A stretch of 64,000 nt of DNA from Pseudofabraea citricarpa (GCA_029641185.1 JAPWGK010000006.1:434001-498000); one strand, 5' to 3'. Shown: positions 13,369 to 27,065, counted from the stretch's first letter. Notes: generated from the letters alone by a model not told the origin. Program-made: numbers and translations.

Positions 13369-15064
13369 CTAAACCTTCCACACCAACCTCGCGAACTCCT
13401 GCACGTCTCCCCAGAGAAGATCCGGTTCTTCGAGCGCAGCGAAATGGCCGCCCTGCCGGTTCGCACATTAGCCCCGCCCCATTGCTCCTCCCCAACAAGA
13501 AGCAGGATAAAGGGCCTACTCACCGAGTTGTGTTTCCGGAAGAAGATCGTGCTTTCTATACTCTCGGCCCAGGCTTTCGGGACGAGGGCGAGCTCCTTCG
13601 GGAACTGCGAGACCCCGAGCGGTTTGGAGGGTGCGAGGTTGGCGAGCGTACCGCCGAAGGGGTGCGTAGGCTCTAGGGGTTTATAGATTCCCTGTTTTTT
13701 ATCTATGAGCATGTGATTCTTTTTCTTCTTCTCTTTTTTTGCCATCTTGGATACACGACTCATATCTACGATGGGTTGGAATGGGGTCTTGCGCCGCTTA
13801 CGGATGCTTCTCTGTATGGCCAGATGGAAGATGGGTAGCAGCTGGTGAACCAGTACAGCGAGACGTTCAAGAGGATCGTCTCGAGCGGCAGCAGTTTGTC
13901 TGACCATGCCGTCATCTTCTCTCCAATCCTGATCCCGTCAACGATTGCTAGCTGCGGAACAGAGAAGAGAAGATATGCAACGGCTTAAGAGGCGTGCATT
14001 GAGGACTTACCAAGAGAGGAGCGCAACCGGGCTACTCCCAATCGCTAACCCGATCGTGCTGGGCCGCGTGGCGTGCATCAGGTAGTACGCCTGTCCCGTG
14101 ACACCCCAATCCATCATCGTCTTCTCCTCGATGCTCAGCGGGTCGTCTTTAAACTGTTCCGGTCGTGGAATCAAGAACATGTTCAGGTGAACAGCTGGGA
14201 TTCAAGCCGACGAGTCAGCAAAGTCTCCAGATTGCCAAAGAAGAAGAAAGAGGCGGAGCTTATGAAGATCCAAAAAGAAAAATAAGTACCTTTGACGGAG
14301 TCGTATCTCTCGGCCATCAGTCGAGAAATGGCTGACCCGACGTCTCCCCCTTGCACCATGTACCCCGACCCAAACCCCAGCTCCTGCATCATCGAGTCGA
14401 ACAGCGACGCTGCTTCGCCGGCTGTGAAGGCTTGGTCCGCGGGCACAGACGAGAAGCCGTAGCCGGGTAGGGATGGGACGATCAGGTTGAAAGGGAGCGT
14501 TTCTGGTGCTGAGCGGTACTCGGCTTGGACCTTGAGGAGAATGGGTAGAAATTCGAGGAAGGACCCTGCACTCGTGGATTAGCGATCTGCTCTTCTCTTT
14601 TCTCATATTCAACTAGGATCTGCTTTTGGTTCCGGGGGGGAAATAGGCTTACCAGGCCAGCCGTGGAGAAACAAGATAGGAATAGCCTTCGGATTGGGAG
14701 AGAAGAGACCAGCAAAATGAATGCTTTGCCCGTGGACGTCCATCTTGAAATGAGGCACGCTGTTCAATATCTTCTCGTGCGCTTTCCTGCACGGGGTGTT
14801 TAGCTACTTCTAACTCTCATATCCCTTAAGAACTTGAGGCTCCTCTTACCATTGGAAATTGTCTCTCCATTCTGTGACTGCCGAGCTAAGCCAGGATCGA
14901 CTTATGCCGTAGTCACTGGCTTCGCTCGAAGATTCCCATGTTGGCTTCGCGAGTGGTAGGAGGGTAAGGAGGGTTTTCAACAAGGAGATCTCAGCCTCAG
15001 GTATGTTGACAACAAATGGCGTTAGGTGCTCACTCGACTGTGGGGGATGTGCAAACGCCGTCAT
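13369..15064 (-). CDS. Epoxide hydrolase, microsomal-type alpha/beta hydrolase
   Basis: Seven exons on the minus strand (14850-15064, 14653-14786, 14290-14565, 14011-14194, 13802-13928, 13524-13691, 13369-13452) give 395 aa, close to the ~398 aa of the Aspergillus niger enzyme. An EHN domain is followed by the oxyanion loop HGWPG. The nucleophile is Asp191 in QGGDVGS, epoxide-binding tyrosines are near 245 (GQAYYL) and 308 (WPYRE), and the acid is Glu345 in FPKEL, 26 residues before catalytic His371 in GGHFAA. This spacing equals that of the A. niger acid-His pair. The enzyme would hydrate epoxides to diols via an ester intermediate, for detoxification or secondary metabolism; the substrate is unknown. 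No signal peptide is obvious. Exon 5 entry (GATCAG|GATTGG) was chosen because it restores SWIGEKM. The exon 5/6 junction is the least certain splice. An in-frame ATG 41 codons upstream exists but is not favoured. Confidence 0.88.
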
Positions 15065-17900
15065 AGTTGAAGATGGAGAAAGCTTGTAGCTTGCGAGGAA
15101 TCCAAATTGAAAAGTACTGAATAACTTTGCTGGCTGTGGAAAGGCTACTTCGACTCTCTTTATAGAGCAATGGAAGGAATATGTCACTTGGGATTGTCAG
15201 TTTGTCCTTGCGCTTGAGTACCTATGCTTCTTGATTATGTTTGTCTCTTTCCTGCATGCTTATGCTACAGATCTGCTTTCTCGGATTCATAACTAACCGT
15301 CCTCCGGCCTCCACCAGTTTGGAGGATGCATAGCTCCTTGCTATAGCTGTGGGGAGTCGAATACGAAATACGGTTCATAGCCACATGTTACCAATACAAA
15401 TCTACGCTGGTTTTGTCTTCTCAGTCGATAAAACAATTACCGACTGACGCTTATATTCAGATATCAATGAAAATAGAATGAATCTTTTGCAGGCAATTTT
15501 TATTTATTTTGCGCTGGCTTTTGTCATTGATATCCTGTCGTCGTGGGCAGCATCGAGAATAAGCGACATCTATAAAACATATACCTCAACCTCGTCTCTC
15601 ACTAGGTTGTCCCCACTAAAGATGTAGGCAACAACGCTCACCGCGGGACTAAGAAGTCTTAACTTTCTCCCCCTGGCAAAGCTCTACCACAATTTGGCAG
15701 ATGGCAGCACAGCAAAGTTTCCTGAGGTGCAGGTAAAAGTCCCTCCCTCATAGACTCCATTTCTCCAGCCAGCACCACCGCGAAATAGCCCTTAAGAGAC
15801 ATATAAGGTATGGAGTTAGGTAAGGCATGCTAAAGCCACTATTTACGTTCAAGCTGTTTCCTCCATTGTGGAAGCTTCCTCTCTTCAACCGCCCATCCAA
15901 TCAATTTATACAACATATAGAGGCCTTCTTACAGTAAGTACGACGATACAGTAGATTTAAAGTGCAGATCCTTGCGCAGACTGAATTCTAGAATGCTTGG
16001 CCTCCTCAGGCGAGTCATGCGGCCTGATCCGAAAGACAGGGCCAAAAATCCCGGTGTACTGAGCCATAGCCACATTTCGCGAGCAGTTTATTTTCCCATT
16101 TTTTTCTTCTCTTTCTCTTCAAGCACCTCAGGCAATGATAAGTGCGTGCCTAGTAATTTCTATCATTCATATTCATGATGGATTGCAGTAAAGTCTTAGT
16201 CAATTGTGCTGGGCGGTAGACTCGGAAGCATGCCTCAGTATCGCTAGCCAACGTTCGATTATAGTATCGTATACGGTAGATGGGCAAGCTTAATTTGATC
16301 AAGAAATTACTCTTTCTGTAGCCGAATCAGTGTCTAAGGTTATGGCTATGGAGATACAGCGTGACCACCTAGGTAGGTACTGTAGTAGCCAAGAACATGC
16401 TTGGCACGAATCTCTGCACTCCCGCAGCACGATTGAGCACCGGAACATCCTCAGCAATGCATAAAACAACAACCATTGAGTCATCTACGGTACGGTATTG
16501 ATCCAATAGAATCCACCTGAGGAGCACTGGGTAGTGCTGTAGCTCCCGTATAGGCTTTTCCACGCCCGTCTTGACATGCTTGGCCTTGGCATTGGCATTT
16601 TCCTATCGCCGATGGTTCGAACAAGAGCCGCGACCTCTTACTTGCATGCTATACAAAGCTAATATTCACATCGCCATGCACAACCCCTTAATGGATTTCC
16701 ATACGCTACTGCCGTGGATTGATAATCCCCCTCCGCCTCCCGACACGCATAGATAGATTATCAACCACGATTTATCAGCTGCTGGGACTGGTAGCAATAA
16801 AGTTCCGGACGTGTCTTGCAAAGCAGCTTCCTATCCCGAGAAGCCAAGAGACGAGAAACGAGAAACGCCAAGATGACGAATGGTTGCGATGTGGCCAGGG
16901 TGGGAAAGTGATGAGAGGTCTAGGTATATATATATCTGAACTTCATCTGCTACTGGATTCTTGAGTTTTTACAGACTATCCAAGTTTGTGTCGATTATCT
17001 TTGAGGGATTCGACTAACTCCAGATATAGGAAGATTGTAGAGATCGTGAAGGACCCCGTGTCCGAGACTCCCTGCGTCATCTCAGAGTTTGCTGCGGCGT
17101 GGACTGAGAAGAGCATCAATCGATCAAGTGCTACAAGAGACGGGGATAGAGGACCAGCCGCGAGATTTTCTCTTGCGGGGGTTTGAGTAGCTCTAATATT
17201 TTGTTCTTCCTAAGCGGTCTGCGTTGCTTTGAATAGTCGTCAGGTGCTCCATGACCCATGGTGTGTGTGCTGGCGTGAAGCTTCTATTTTGGATATCAAA
17301 TATCAGACGATGGCATCTCAGTCTTCTCGCCCCTATTTAACATAGCCTACCTACCTAATTAGGCTCATGCCTAGCGGCACCGGTGAGTGGTTTTGTGTCA
17401 ACTCGGTCTATCGTTAAGCATGTCGATCGACCGCCTTGGTGCTTGTTATTGTTATTTTTTAACTTCAAGTGAATATCAAGCTGTGCATCCAAAGCAGAAT
17501 ATCTTCCGGGGACGTGTATGAACGAAGGGGTGAGATGAAACTAGCTAGCAGACACGATAGTCGCTTAATTTATCCTCGCGTCGCACTCTCTCTCTCTCTC
17601 TCTGCTCTACCTATCAACCCAAGTCGTCCTGATCCTTAGTAGCAGCTTCAAGCTCCTGGCAGGTTGTCGAGTGGTATGGAGTAACCCAAACCAAAACATC
17701 GGAACATTTCTCCTCGTTGAAACTAGCCTCGGGCTTTTTTCTAACCATATACACACATACACAACCCCCTGTTACATGCCTCCAGAGACCATATTACTCT
17801 TTAAAACTACAGACTTCAAGAACCACTGATCTACAAGCCGTACGAGATGATGATGCTGTTGATCGCCGACATGTATGTAGACTTGACGAAAATATGACTA

Positions 17901-17932
17901 GGTAGGTAGGTAGGTAGGTAGGTAGGTAGGTA
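17901..17932. repeat. (GGTA)8 microsatellite
   Basis: Eight uninterrupted GGTA units. Similar GGTAGGTA/TACCTACC tracts recur near 12,640-12,690, 16,366-16,380, 17,345-17,360 and 54,815-54,840. Confidence 0.95.
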
Positions 17933-18170
17933 TGCACGACGAGCGTGCAAGCACACACACGCGAGGAAGTTAACACATGCATTGATAGATAGATACACAA
18001 GCCAGATCAAGCGAGCGAGCAAGCAAGCAAGGTAGGTATGCCGAGATTTCTCGGCACTGTAAATAACCGCCCCCCGTTTCTGTGAAGAGGAGACAAGAAG
18101 GGGAAGAAGAAGAAGAAAAAGAAGAAAAAGGAGAGAGAGAGAGAGACTCTCAAGAATCATCACAACATAA

Positions 18171-18218
18171 CACGAGCACGAGCACGAGCACAAGCATGAG
18201 CACAAGCACAAGCACAAT
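18171..18218. repeat. AGCACA/AGCACG hexanucleotide repeat
   Basis: About eight slightly varied units of the type GAGCAC and AAGCAC in tandem. The (TCTGG)n tract at about 18,499-18,530 is a second short array in the same spacer. Confidence 0.8.
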
Positions 18219-19221
18219 CATAGACATAACATGGTATAGATTATGTGTATAATATCCAGGTATATAACACCAAGAGAAGAGCCCGAAGCAAAGAAGAGAA
18301 AAAAAGAGGGGGAAATGAAAAGAAAAGAAGAAAAAGCCTCTTCTGCAACTTCCGTCCCTCACCCGTCTTATCCCACCCCACAGGACAGCAAAAACCCACT
18401 TCAGCACCAATGACGAATTACCAATGACGAAATACCAATCACCAAATAACAAATGCCAATTCCTTGTATCTTGCTTGTAATCTCATCTCTTCTCTGACCT
18501 CTGGTCTGGTCTGGTCTGGTCTGGTTTGGTCATGTCGGTCATGAATAAAATTGAAAGAGGTAAAATATATATTGATCGATCGATTGAGCCCCCCTTCTCC
18601 TCTCCCTTCCCCTGCTCCTTCCACCCTTCCACCCTTCCCTCTGCTCTCTCCGAAAATCCAAAAACAAACCAAAAAAACCCCAGAGTCCTAGAATTTGTAG
18701 AAGAAAAAACAGACCGCTTTCCTTTTCCACGTCCATTCCCAAGTACAGCCTCCGAGAAAAACAAAAAGTGAGAGAGCCATGACAACATGGCAAATGCCGA
18801 CAATGATGACAAGACAAGACGAGACGAGAGAACGTAAATATCCATGTAAGAGTGTGTGTGAGAGAAAATAAATCCACATTAATCCGAAAAAAAAAGAAGT
18901 CTTGTTATACCAGTCTCCCAATCCATGATGCAGTTGAAAAACCCTTTCCTAACCCTGACATACCAAATATTTGTTAAAACTTTGACCCCCCTTCCTTTCT
19001 AAACAAGAAGAGAAGAGAAAAATAAAAATAAAAAATAGTCTCCATATTGTTTTTCCCCGTCCCATCCGTTAAACGTACCATGCAACAATACCGACCAAGA
19101 ATATTAAAAACATGACAATTCGAATCAAATACCAGAAAGCCACGGGTAAGTCACTTTTTTTTTTGAAGCCGTCCATCCGGAATGACGCCCGCTGTACGAG
19201 ATAAATATATATGAAAGAAAA

Positions 19222-22200
19222 TTAAATGCCGTTGATGATGACCTCCGGACAGATCTTGTCATTTGGTGAATATGTCATCGCAGTATCGGCCGGGTTCTCA
19301 GTAGGCTCATCCACAGTGCTTACGTTGGTGCTGGGTAGGCTACTGCTTTGAGGACTATTCTGACCCATGGTTAGGGATGGCGTTGGTGCGCTGGAACCGA
19401 TCTCGATTGGCTGACTCTGGGCCGAAGGTGCTGCTGCCTGCGAATAAGACATGACTTCTTTTCCTCCCTGCTTCTCTTCTTGTTGCTTGGTCTTTCCCAC
19501 TTCGGTCTGTACATTTCTCTTCGTCAGATCCTCGTTGACTGGTGAAACAGGTGACATGTAAGTCGGTGGGCCGGTGAAGATTAATTTCTCGATGGCAGCA
19601 ATCTGCTTGCCGTAGTTGTATTTCTTCAGCGCGATGAGCTGTGGCTTCATGTCCTCGACAAAAGCATCACGCTCCCCACCTTTCAACTGTGCAAGTAATT
19701 TTTCTAAGAGGCTTGTTAGTACTTGATAGTCATTATTGGTTAAAGAACTTACGGATAACATAATTGCCGTACTGATCTTTCATCATGAGTTGCACCGGGC
19801 TGGTACCATCGCTGTGCAAGGCTGTCAATTGTGATACGATGGCCTTTCTCTCTTGATCTGTCCCGAATTGTATGCTTTTCTCCACTACGTTAGATGCAAA
19901 CTTGTGCTTCGACAATGGGAGTATTTGAGCAGTGACAATTTTGATGACCTTGGTACGATCCTCTGGTTTTCCGTGCTCGATGACATGCTGGCTCACGTAA
20001 TTCCCATATTGATCAGTGATCAAGGTCGAAAAGCATTCGTGCAATTCTTCCAGAATGGATGCTTGATCAGCCGGTGCACAATATTCGAGAATTCGTTGAA
20101 TGACCCGACATCCGTAGGCGTGGACTGCAAGTGATTGTACTTGGCCTTTGAAGGCTTCAATGATGAACAGGATGTGCTCTCTCGGAACTCGTTCAATGGC
20201 CTTCTGCACGACGTGATTGCCGTTCTGATCCTTGACACATCTGAGGATATCGGCTCGAAGCTCTTTGACAAGTTCGGCTTGCTGGTCAGCGAGAACGTGT
20301 TCGAGTGCCTGTATCATGTTAGCATCTCCAGGACGTGGATCTTTAGTGTGATGTGCTTACCTTTTGTACAACTCTGCACCCATACATCTGCAACGATAGC
20401 TCAATCACATGGTTCTTCATGTGGTCAGCTAATAGCCGCTTCTGTACCTGGTTGCCATGCTCAAACATCTTTTGGATGACATAATTTCCAAAAACATCCG
20501 TCATTAACTGAAGTGCGTTGGGCTGTATTTCACGGAAGACCTGTTCCTTCTCATCGCTATTGGCAGTCTCCAGTTTCTGCTGAATGAAGCGAGACCCATG
20601 CTGATCCCCACTGAACTCAACTACATGATTGTAGATGTCCTTCAACTCATACTTCTTGCTCCCTTTTGTGTTGCCGCGGAATTCCTCCAACAGCACACTT
20701 CTCACATTGGCGCCAACATCCTGATCCTTAGCTGGCCGTGTTGGTATTGCCTGAGCAGAAGGAAATGGTGGTATTTGAACAGGATAATTGTAAGGAAGAT
20801 TGCTGGGTCGGAAGTTGTGGGAATAATCGTAGACCTGTGGCGGATATGGTCCTGGGTAACCAGTGTTGTATAAATATGCCTGGGCCTGCTGTTGGGCAAT
20901 TTGGATATTGTGAAGCCTTTGGTTGATGTTGATCTCACCTGGACCTTGAGGAATCCGATGACCTTGAGAAGCTGGTCGATGAAGTTGATCCGAGTACTTG
21001 GGACTATCAAGGCCGCGACGATAATCACTTCCGGCAGGCGAAACTGAACCTCTGTCGCCGAATCGAGGAGCACGCGCAACATAGCCTTGGTCTGCAAAAG
21101 GTGGGGGGTTATATTCTTGAGCATATGGGTTGAAGCCTTTCGCCGCATCGGCCCACACCGTCCCTCCGTTGGGTTGATAGCTCTGAGGAGAAAAGTTCGA
21201 CTGGCTAGGCGAGTAGGTTGATTCGAAATTGTTAGTCGCCTGAGAGGCACTTGTCTCGATTTCACGGAAGGTGAGGTCAGAAAATTTGTCTCTGACGTCT
21301 GACTCCTGGCTCTGTACCGGAAGATCGCCAAATCTTGAACCGTTGGCCTGCAAAAACGACCCTGATGCTCCAGAGAAGGATGGCCTTTGTGAATGAATCG
21401 AGCTTGCAGGAGTGTGCCCAAACGAACCAAAACTTGGATTGCTGGCGCCGAAGTTCAGCCCGCCGTTGAGCGCCGAATCTGATGCTCGTGAAGGTGGTAT
21501 GCTGCCATCTCTTGAGGCGGTACCACTTATGCCAAGATATGTCGCATTCTGCGATCCAACCTGATCCAATCTGAAAGTCCTGGAGGAGCCATCACCATCG
21601 TAAGCCGAGTCCTGACCAAAATTCTCCTTATCTTCGCTGTAACCGAACGATGGCTTCCGCGAGAAGCTGGATGTGAAACTTCCAGATGACGGGTCAAGAC
21701 TGCTCTTTGGCTGGGTCCTGCTGAAGCTTTTACCTTGTCCAATTGCCGGTCTGGAAGTATGATATGGCTGTTGCAACTCGAGAAGCGTCTGCTGTGTCGG
21801 CCCCGGCATCTGGCTTCGGACCCGGGTAGGAGAGGTACTCCCCGAATGAAGCGTAGGAGAGGTAGTATCTGGTTGGTTCCACGGCGTTCGTTTGGACCAA
21901 ATCTCAGCCTCGGACGAAGCAGCTAAAGCACCTGAACCACTTGGACCATCTGGAAAGCTATCGTTATCTACTGCTGCTACGAGATCAGCAAGCGCCCGAC
22001 CTTCTCTGCCGCGTGGGAACGTACCACGAGAACGTGAAGCATCCCTCTTGGGATTTCCGAATCCAGAGCTAATATTGTTTCCCCAGATGCCACTCGACGC
22101 TTGCCATTGAGCCCCGTTCCCAAATGTCTGGCCGAGGTTCGTCTGAGCGGTCCTGTCTTCGCTATTCTGCCTGCCCGGTGCTGAGTTGAAGTCTCCGAAT

Positions 22201-22331
22201 CGGGTGGAACGTGCCTGCGAGTATCGTCAAGTCAGTATGGGCCAAGCCATGTAGAGGAGTGGAGGGGAGGGGGGTTGGAAACTGACAGCACTGGTCATGG
22301 CACCTGCTGGTCTATTGGTGGTAGCGGACAT
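19222..22331 (-). CDS. PUF3: Pumilio-family RNA-binding protein, Puf3-type
   Basis: Four exons (22287-22331, 20361-22214, 19753-20308, 19222-19703) encode 978 aa. The first donor is GTCAGT. The N-terminal ~510 residues are disordered and Ser/Gly/Gln-rich. The Pumilio homology domain (about 510-865) has eight repeats. The recognition residues read S-R-Q, N-Y-Q, C-R-Q, N-H-Q, C-R-Q, N-Y-Q, S-N-E and N-Y-Q for repeats 1-8. By the known PUF code these select UGUAUAUA (repeat 8 to 1). Yeast Puf3 binds nuclear mRNAs for mitochondrial proteins and controls their decay and localisation; transfer of that role is inference. The splice YVI|QKLLAQL restores repeat 8. The start [10 protein letters not shown] was chosen, but the frame is open upstream to an ATG at 22574 (81 extra residues). 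Confidence 0.93.
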
Positions 22332-23386
22332 GTTGTCGTCAGTTTGGTATGTGTGATCTTTTCGAGGGAGGAAATAAGGTTCGGGAGGTGAAGTATGTTG
22401 AGAACAGGTAGATATGTGGCTAGGCGGAGAATCCGTAACCAAGACCGAGCAAGTCCTTTCTACTAGATATGTGACAGAGAGTGGATCTATATGACTATCC
22501 TCCTCCGGCCGCTGGTCAGCATGGACGGGTTCAGGCGTAAGGCTGGCTGGCTGGCTGGGTCGGGCCAGTCGCAAGATCTAAGCTGACAGGAAAGGCTCGC
22601 TCACCAGAGATAGAGGTTATGTAAAGGAGAAGGGTGGGTGGAAGCTCATGTACAAAAGAAGGTTTGCGGAAACGTGGAGCTCATGAGGTATCGAGCATCG
22701 AGGGAGGAGAGGGAGCAGAGTAGATGAAGGGCTGGAGGTAGGGCAAGAGAAGGTCGCGCGACACAACCCCTTCGTTTGTCATATGCAACGTCAAGTAGGC
22801 GCGCTTTGCTGGAGGGCGAGGTAGGCAGCCGCAGCGTATAAGCCAGATCGGGCCGGTAGTTGGAGCAATGAGCGGGTAATTGGAGATGCTTCTCTCGGGT
22901 CTGCTGTCTTGTCTTGGGGGGGGGGGGGGATTTCTATTGCCTTGGAAGAATCGAGGCGCTGGTATTGACGCGGAGGTGCGCCTGTCGAAGCAAGGGCGAC
23001 GGCCGTGGGAACGTAGACGAACAAAGGGAGCGGAGGTGGAGTCGCAATAATGTCGCACAACGTCGAAGATCTGGGACCAGCAGAATTTGAGGGGAGAAGA
23101 AGAAGGAGGAGGAGAAGGAGGAAGAGAGGAGGAGGAGGAGGAGGAGGAGTGTAGGCGAGAATTGAAGGATGGGAATGAGGATGGGAATGGGGATGGGAAT
23201 GGAAGTGAGAATGAGGAGGAGAGTAGTCGGGGTCGGGATGCTTGTCATCAAGTGGTATCTTTTTTTTTCTTTTTTCTTTTTTTTTTTCTTTCTATGGGAG
23301 GAGTCTCTCTCGTTTCGTAGGCTTGTTCGTTGCGCTGGGCTGGGGGCTTGCTTGCCTGGCTGGTTGCTTGCTTGCTTGCTTTGGGG

Positions 23387-23443
23387 TGATTGCTGGTTGC
23401 TGGTTGCTGGTTGCTTGCTGGCCTTGCCTTGCCTTGCCTTGCC
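23387..23443. repeat. Two adjacent short tandem repeats, (TTGCTGG)n and (CCTTG)n
   Basis: Four TTGCTGG-type units are followed by about five CCTTG units. They lie about 1.1 kb upstream of the PUF3 start codon. Confidence 0.75.
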
Positions 23444-26400
23444 TGGCTGCTGGGTTTAGAGAGTTCTAGGCGCCGAGGCGTAGAGCGGAGCGGAGAGGAG
23501 AGGATTGTCGTGCAGGTCAGTGGCTTGATAGAGTGGGTGGATGGGTGAGTGAGGTGAGGTGAGGTGAGATGAGGACAGGGCAGTGGGGTCAGCACGGTAC
23601 AAGTAGAATGAATATAGTGGACAGTGAGTGTACAGTGTACAGTGCAGAGCACAGTACAGAGCACAGCACAGTACAGTAGAATAGTAGCTAATAAGTCTCT
23701 TTGTTGCTGGCTGTACGTAGCTTTGCGCTGGAGTGAGCAGAGGCCACAGGGCTCGAATAAAGTCGTGCAGGGTTGGCTTACGGGGCGGGATTGGCCCAAG
23801 CACACACACACATACGGAGAGAGTCGAAAATAGTATATTGCTTAGTATCTATGTATTTATCCCAGAGACTTCTGGTTGGTTTGAGTTTTATGTCTTTCTC
23901 TTTATCTCTCTCCGTCTCTCTCTTCATCAAATCAGTTGTCGAAATAAATAAAAACCAAGATTTGGAAGCTCAGGCTCGTCTTCAGGTGCTTCCATTAGGG
24001 GTTCAGGGGCCGGAATAGCGCGAGCCTTACGACGGGAACTACTTTAAATTGACACCAGATGTTTGCGGGCGCCGGGCATGCGAGAATGACATAATCCAGA
24101 ATCATCCATCCATCTCTACTGTTGTCTGGTGCTGTCTTCTCCTCTCCTCTGCTCTGTTCGAATAGCTAATTGCAGCCAGCAAGCATCCTTCCTTCCAGGT
24201 GCAACTTCGCAAATAGCACATATGCCATGCCATGCCATGCCATGCTCTTAAGACTGCATTGCTATTATTATTACCGTACAGTAACTTACCGTCGCTATTA
24301 CAGTAACAAATGCCCCGAGGCGTTTCATGGGGAACGCTCCCTGCCAAAATGCCCCGTGCGCCCGCCCAGTTTTCTCCACACAGACACACAGATCATCTTG
24401 CCCTCCCATCTTCCCATCTGGCGCCGCCTCAGATCTCCCCGATCCCCCAAAAGTAGAAATACATTAATTACCCCATCCCATCATCCAACATACCTGCCCG
24501 ACCCAACACCGATCCTCACTTTGCCCTCATCTTAACGTCCTTACCTCCCTCGCTGGCACTCGTGGGCGTCTCGCAGATATACTGTACTGTACTGGACCGT
24601 ACCATCCACTACCACCCACTACCCGCTGCCAACAACAACACCCTCTGGGCGCTAATGCCGCTCGAGATGATCGTGGTCGGGAGGTAGCATGTAGCTCTAC
24701 TTGAGACAATTCCTAATGAATCTGTGGCACTCCAACCCCGAAAGCTGACTGGCCGCCATTCTAAGATTTTGGTACACATACACACACGCACACAAATACA
24801 CACACACACACACATCAACACGCACCGAGCAAGGCGTCTACCTCACATCGCCCACCGTCAATCGACAGAGACCTGCCAGTCATGACGGCAGCTGGGGAAT
24901 TCGTGCCAGGACGGAGTCCAGACGGTCGAGACGGATCCGGCTGGCTGCATGCTTTCTGAGGCCTCCTCAGCTGTGCCCGTTGACCGGGCGGTATGCCAAA
25001 CATTCGCTCGGTGGGATTGGATCGTCGTGTTACCAACCATGAAATCTCATACCACTTTTCCCGCTCCTCTGTACAACTCAGTATACCTTTCACCGAGTAC
25101 AGCGCGGTCAAGTGGCTCCGGACTTGGATGCAGAGCCGTTAGACCTTGGGCGGACGAACTCTGCTGTCGTCCCATGAGAGAAGAGGAAGCCGCTCCGGAC
25201 GTGGCGCGAGACAAGGTTGGCCGACTGAAGGCTACTTTGCAGCTGCCTTTCGTTCCCCGAAAGCATCTATCTGCCATATGAATCCTCTGCTGTGACCTTT
25301 GAAAGCATAACGCGAGTATAAAGCGTACGATGGCCATCAGATGTAGCGGCTAACCATTTCCCCCACGGCGGAGGAGGTACACGACACCATGTCCGATCCC
25401 AAAGACAAACAGACATCATTGGTGTGGTGCCATGGCTATGTATCTTATGGCCCGGTGTGGGTGGTGGGATGTTAGGAACAGAATGTGAGAAGTGATAGCG
25501 ACAGCAGCGATTTCGGGCGCAAGATGCATCTGATATGGCATCGCAGGCCAGCCAGCCTCCTGTTCACCGCTGTTTGTACCTCTACTTCCGCAGCCCAGCC
25601 CATGTGTCGATCGATGAGTCGCCCCCAGGATGACCGGCTGCAGCGAGGTGGTGAGTTGAGGCTTTGAGGGGATCTGTTTGGGTTGTGCACACCCAATGCA
25701 GCTCAGGCCAATCACCAATGAAAGCATACGCTTTATCACGTGTAGGGGAGAGACGACACTTCAAGGCCAGAGAAGCACTGCAAGACTGCAATGCAAGTAT
25801 GCGAAATAAGCAGTTTATGACCATTCCCTCGCGTCTTCCTCCTGTCGAGACTTGACACATCAGAAAGTGACAAGGAGATTTTTATGTGCCGGCAAGAGTG
25901 AGCCGATTCTGGGAGCGGGGGAGGGAAGCGGAGGTCTTGCGAGTTTCTAGAAAAACTCTGATGGCAAGCAGAAATGCACTCGGCCTATCTGCTGTCCTAC
26001 AGAAGGTTCTGAGCGGAGGTTGTGTGTTGACGTCGTTGCATCCTCCAGCACTCACACTCTCTCTCACTCTCACTCTCGTATCATGGCCGTCATGTGACCT
26101 GATCGACCCTCGTACTCCAGTAATTAGCCGTTTCCACCGTCCACTTCTTTTTGCCTTGGTCTTCGTGTTGTATTTGTACTCCTACTCCGGTGCCGTACGA
26201 CCATGGTTGCCACTTGCAGATCTCTCGCCCTGGGAGCATCTCCTTTGAGGTACCGTAGATGTGAGGTAGATTCTTCGAAGAATTGGAGGTATGGTATGGT
26301 ATGGATGTGAGGTTGTCAATGAAACAAGCTCCATTCAAATGACAAACAAAGCAAGCCTCACAAGCCTCGCGCCTCAAGCCTCAATTCTCCTTTTGCCAAC

Positions 26401-27065
26401 GTTGGTCCAAAACTTGGTACATTGGACACACATGGATCACACCTGTCAGGCAGTGTCGGCGAGGTCTAGAATCCCCCGTCGCTTATGCTTAACCAGCATT
26501 AGGGACGAGCATCCCAGCACAGGAGCCGATGTTTTGCAGCTTGACATTACATTGTTTTTATGCCGTCTGGCTCAGTGCAATAGTGTAGAGCCGCCGCCCA
26601 TGATCCCAATGGGGGGGCGATGGGGAGATGAGATGTCGTTCAGACAACCTCTCCCGACGCCCAAGCCATGATGCCACGAGCAGATAGATTAAAAGATTGA
26701 AGCGAAGAGACGTGGATTCGAATGCGGAAACTCATTTGCACTTTTTTCTCTTCTCTCTCAGTTTCTATTTTGAGGAGCAGGGAAGAGACACGAGGAAGAC
26801 AATGGGCGATTATCCACTCGGAAGAGCATGGGAGGGTGGTGATTGGCTTCAGGCGGGGGGAGATCAATAGAACGGTTTGTCCAGATTCGGGGCGGGCTCA
26901 TTTCACAGCGGTGGGTGGTGCTCGGCTGGCGGGCTGGTGGGCTGGTGGGCTGGTCAGCAAATCTCCACTGAAGGGCCAGCGCCTCTCTGGGAGTTCTCTG
27001 CCCTGAGATGTGCCTTGGTCCGGCGCTTATGCGCTGTGATTGGGCGGTACCTGACTCTGGCTCAG

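Larger units (their letters stand above)
15065..19221. other. Gene-free region between the epoxide hydrolase and PUF3
   Basis: No gene is recognised on either strand; reading frames are under 130 codons and mostly low complexity. The left part holds the epoxide hydrolase promoter and six TACNGTA palindromes (15930, 15947, 16272, 16378, 16486, 16491). The right part (about 17,900-19,221) is purine- and microsatellite-rich and probably carries the long 3' UTR of PUF3. No TGTANATA site was seen there on the PUF3 sense strand. Confidence 0.5.

Noticed and set aside
13353..13907. 184-codon minus-strand frame at the end of the epoxide hydrolase
   Set aside because: It reads through two introns. 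Parts coincide with true exon 6, but the active-site His exon (GGHFAA) is only in frame after splicing.
18483..18877. Overlapping frames of about 110-120 codons in the PUF3 3' region
   Set aside because: Low complexity, produced by TCTGG repeats and purine tracts.
20702..21430. 242-codon minus-strand frame within PUF3
   Set aside because: A shifted frame of the large PUF3 exon on the same strand; the Pumilio frame is the one with recognisable domains.
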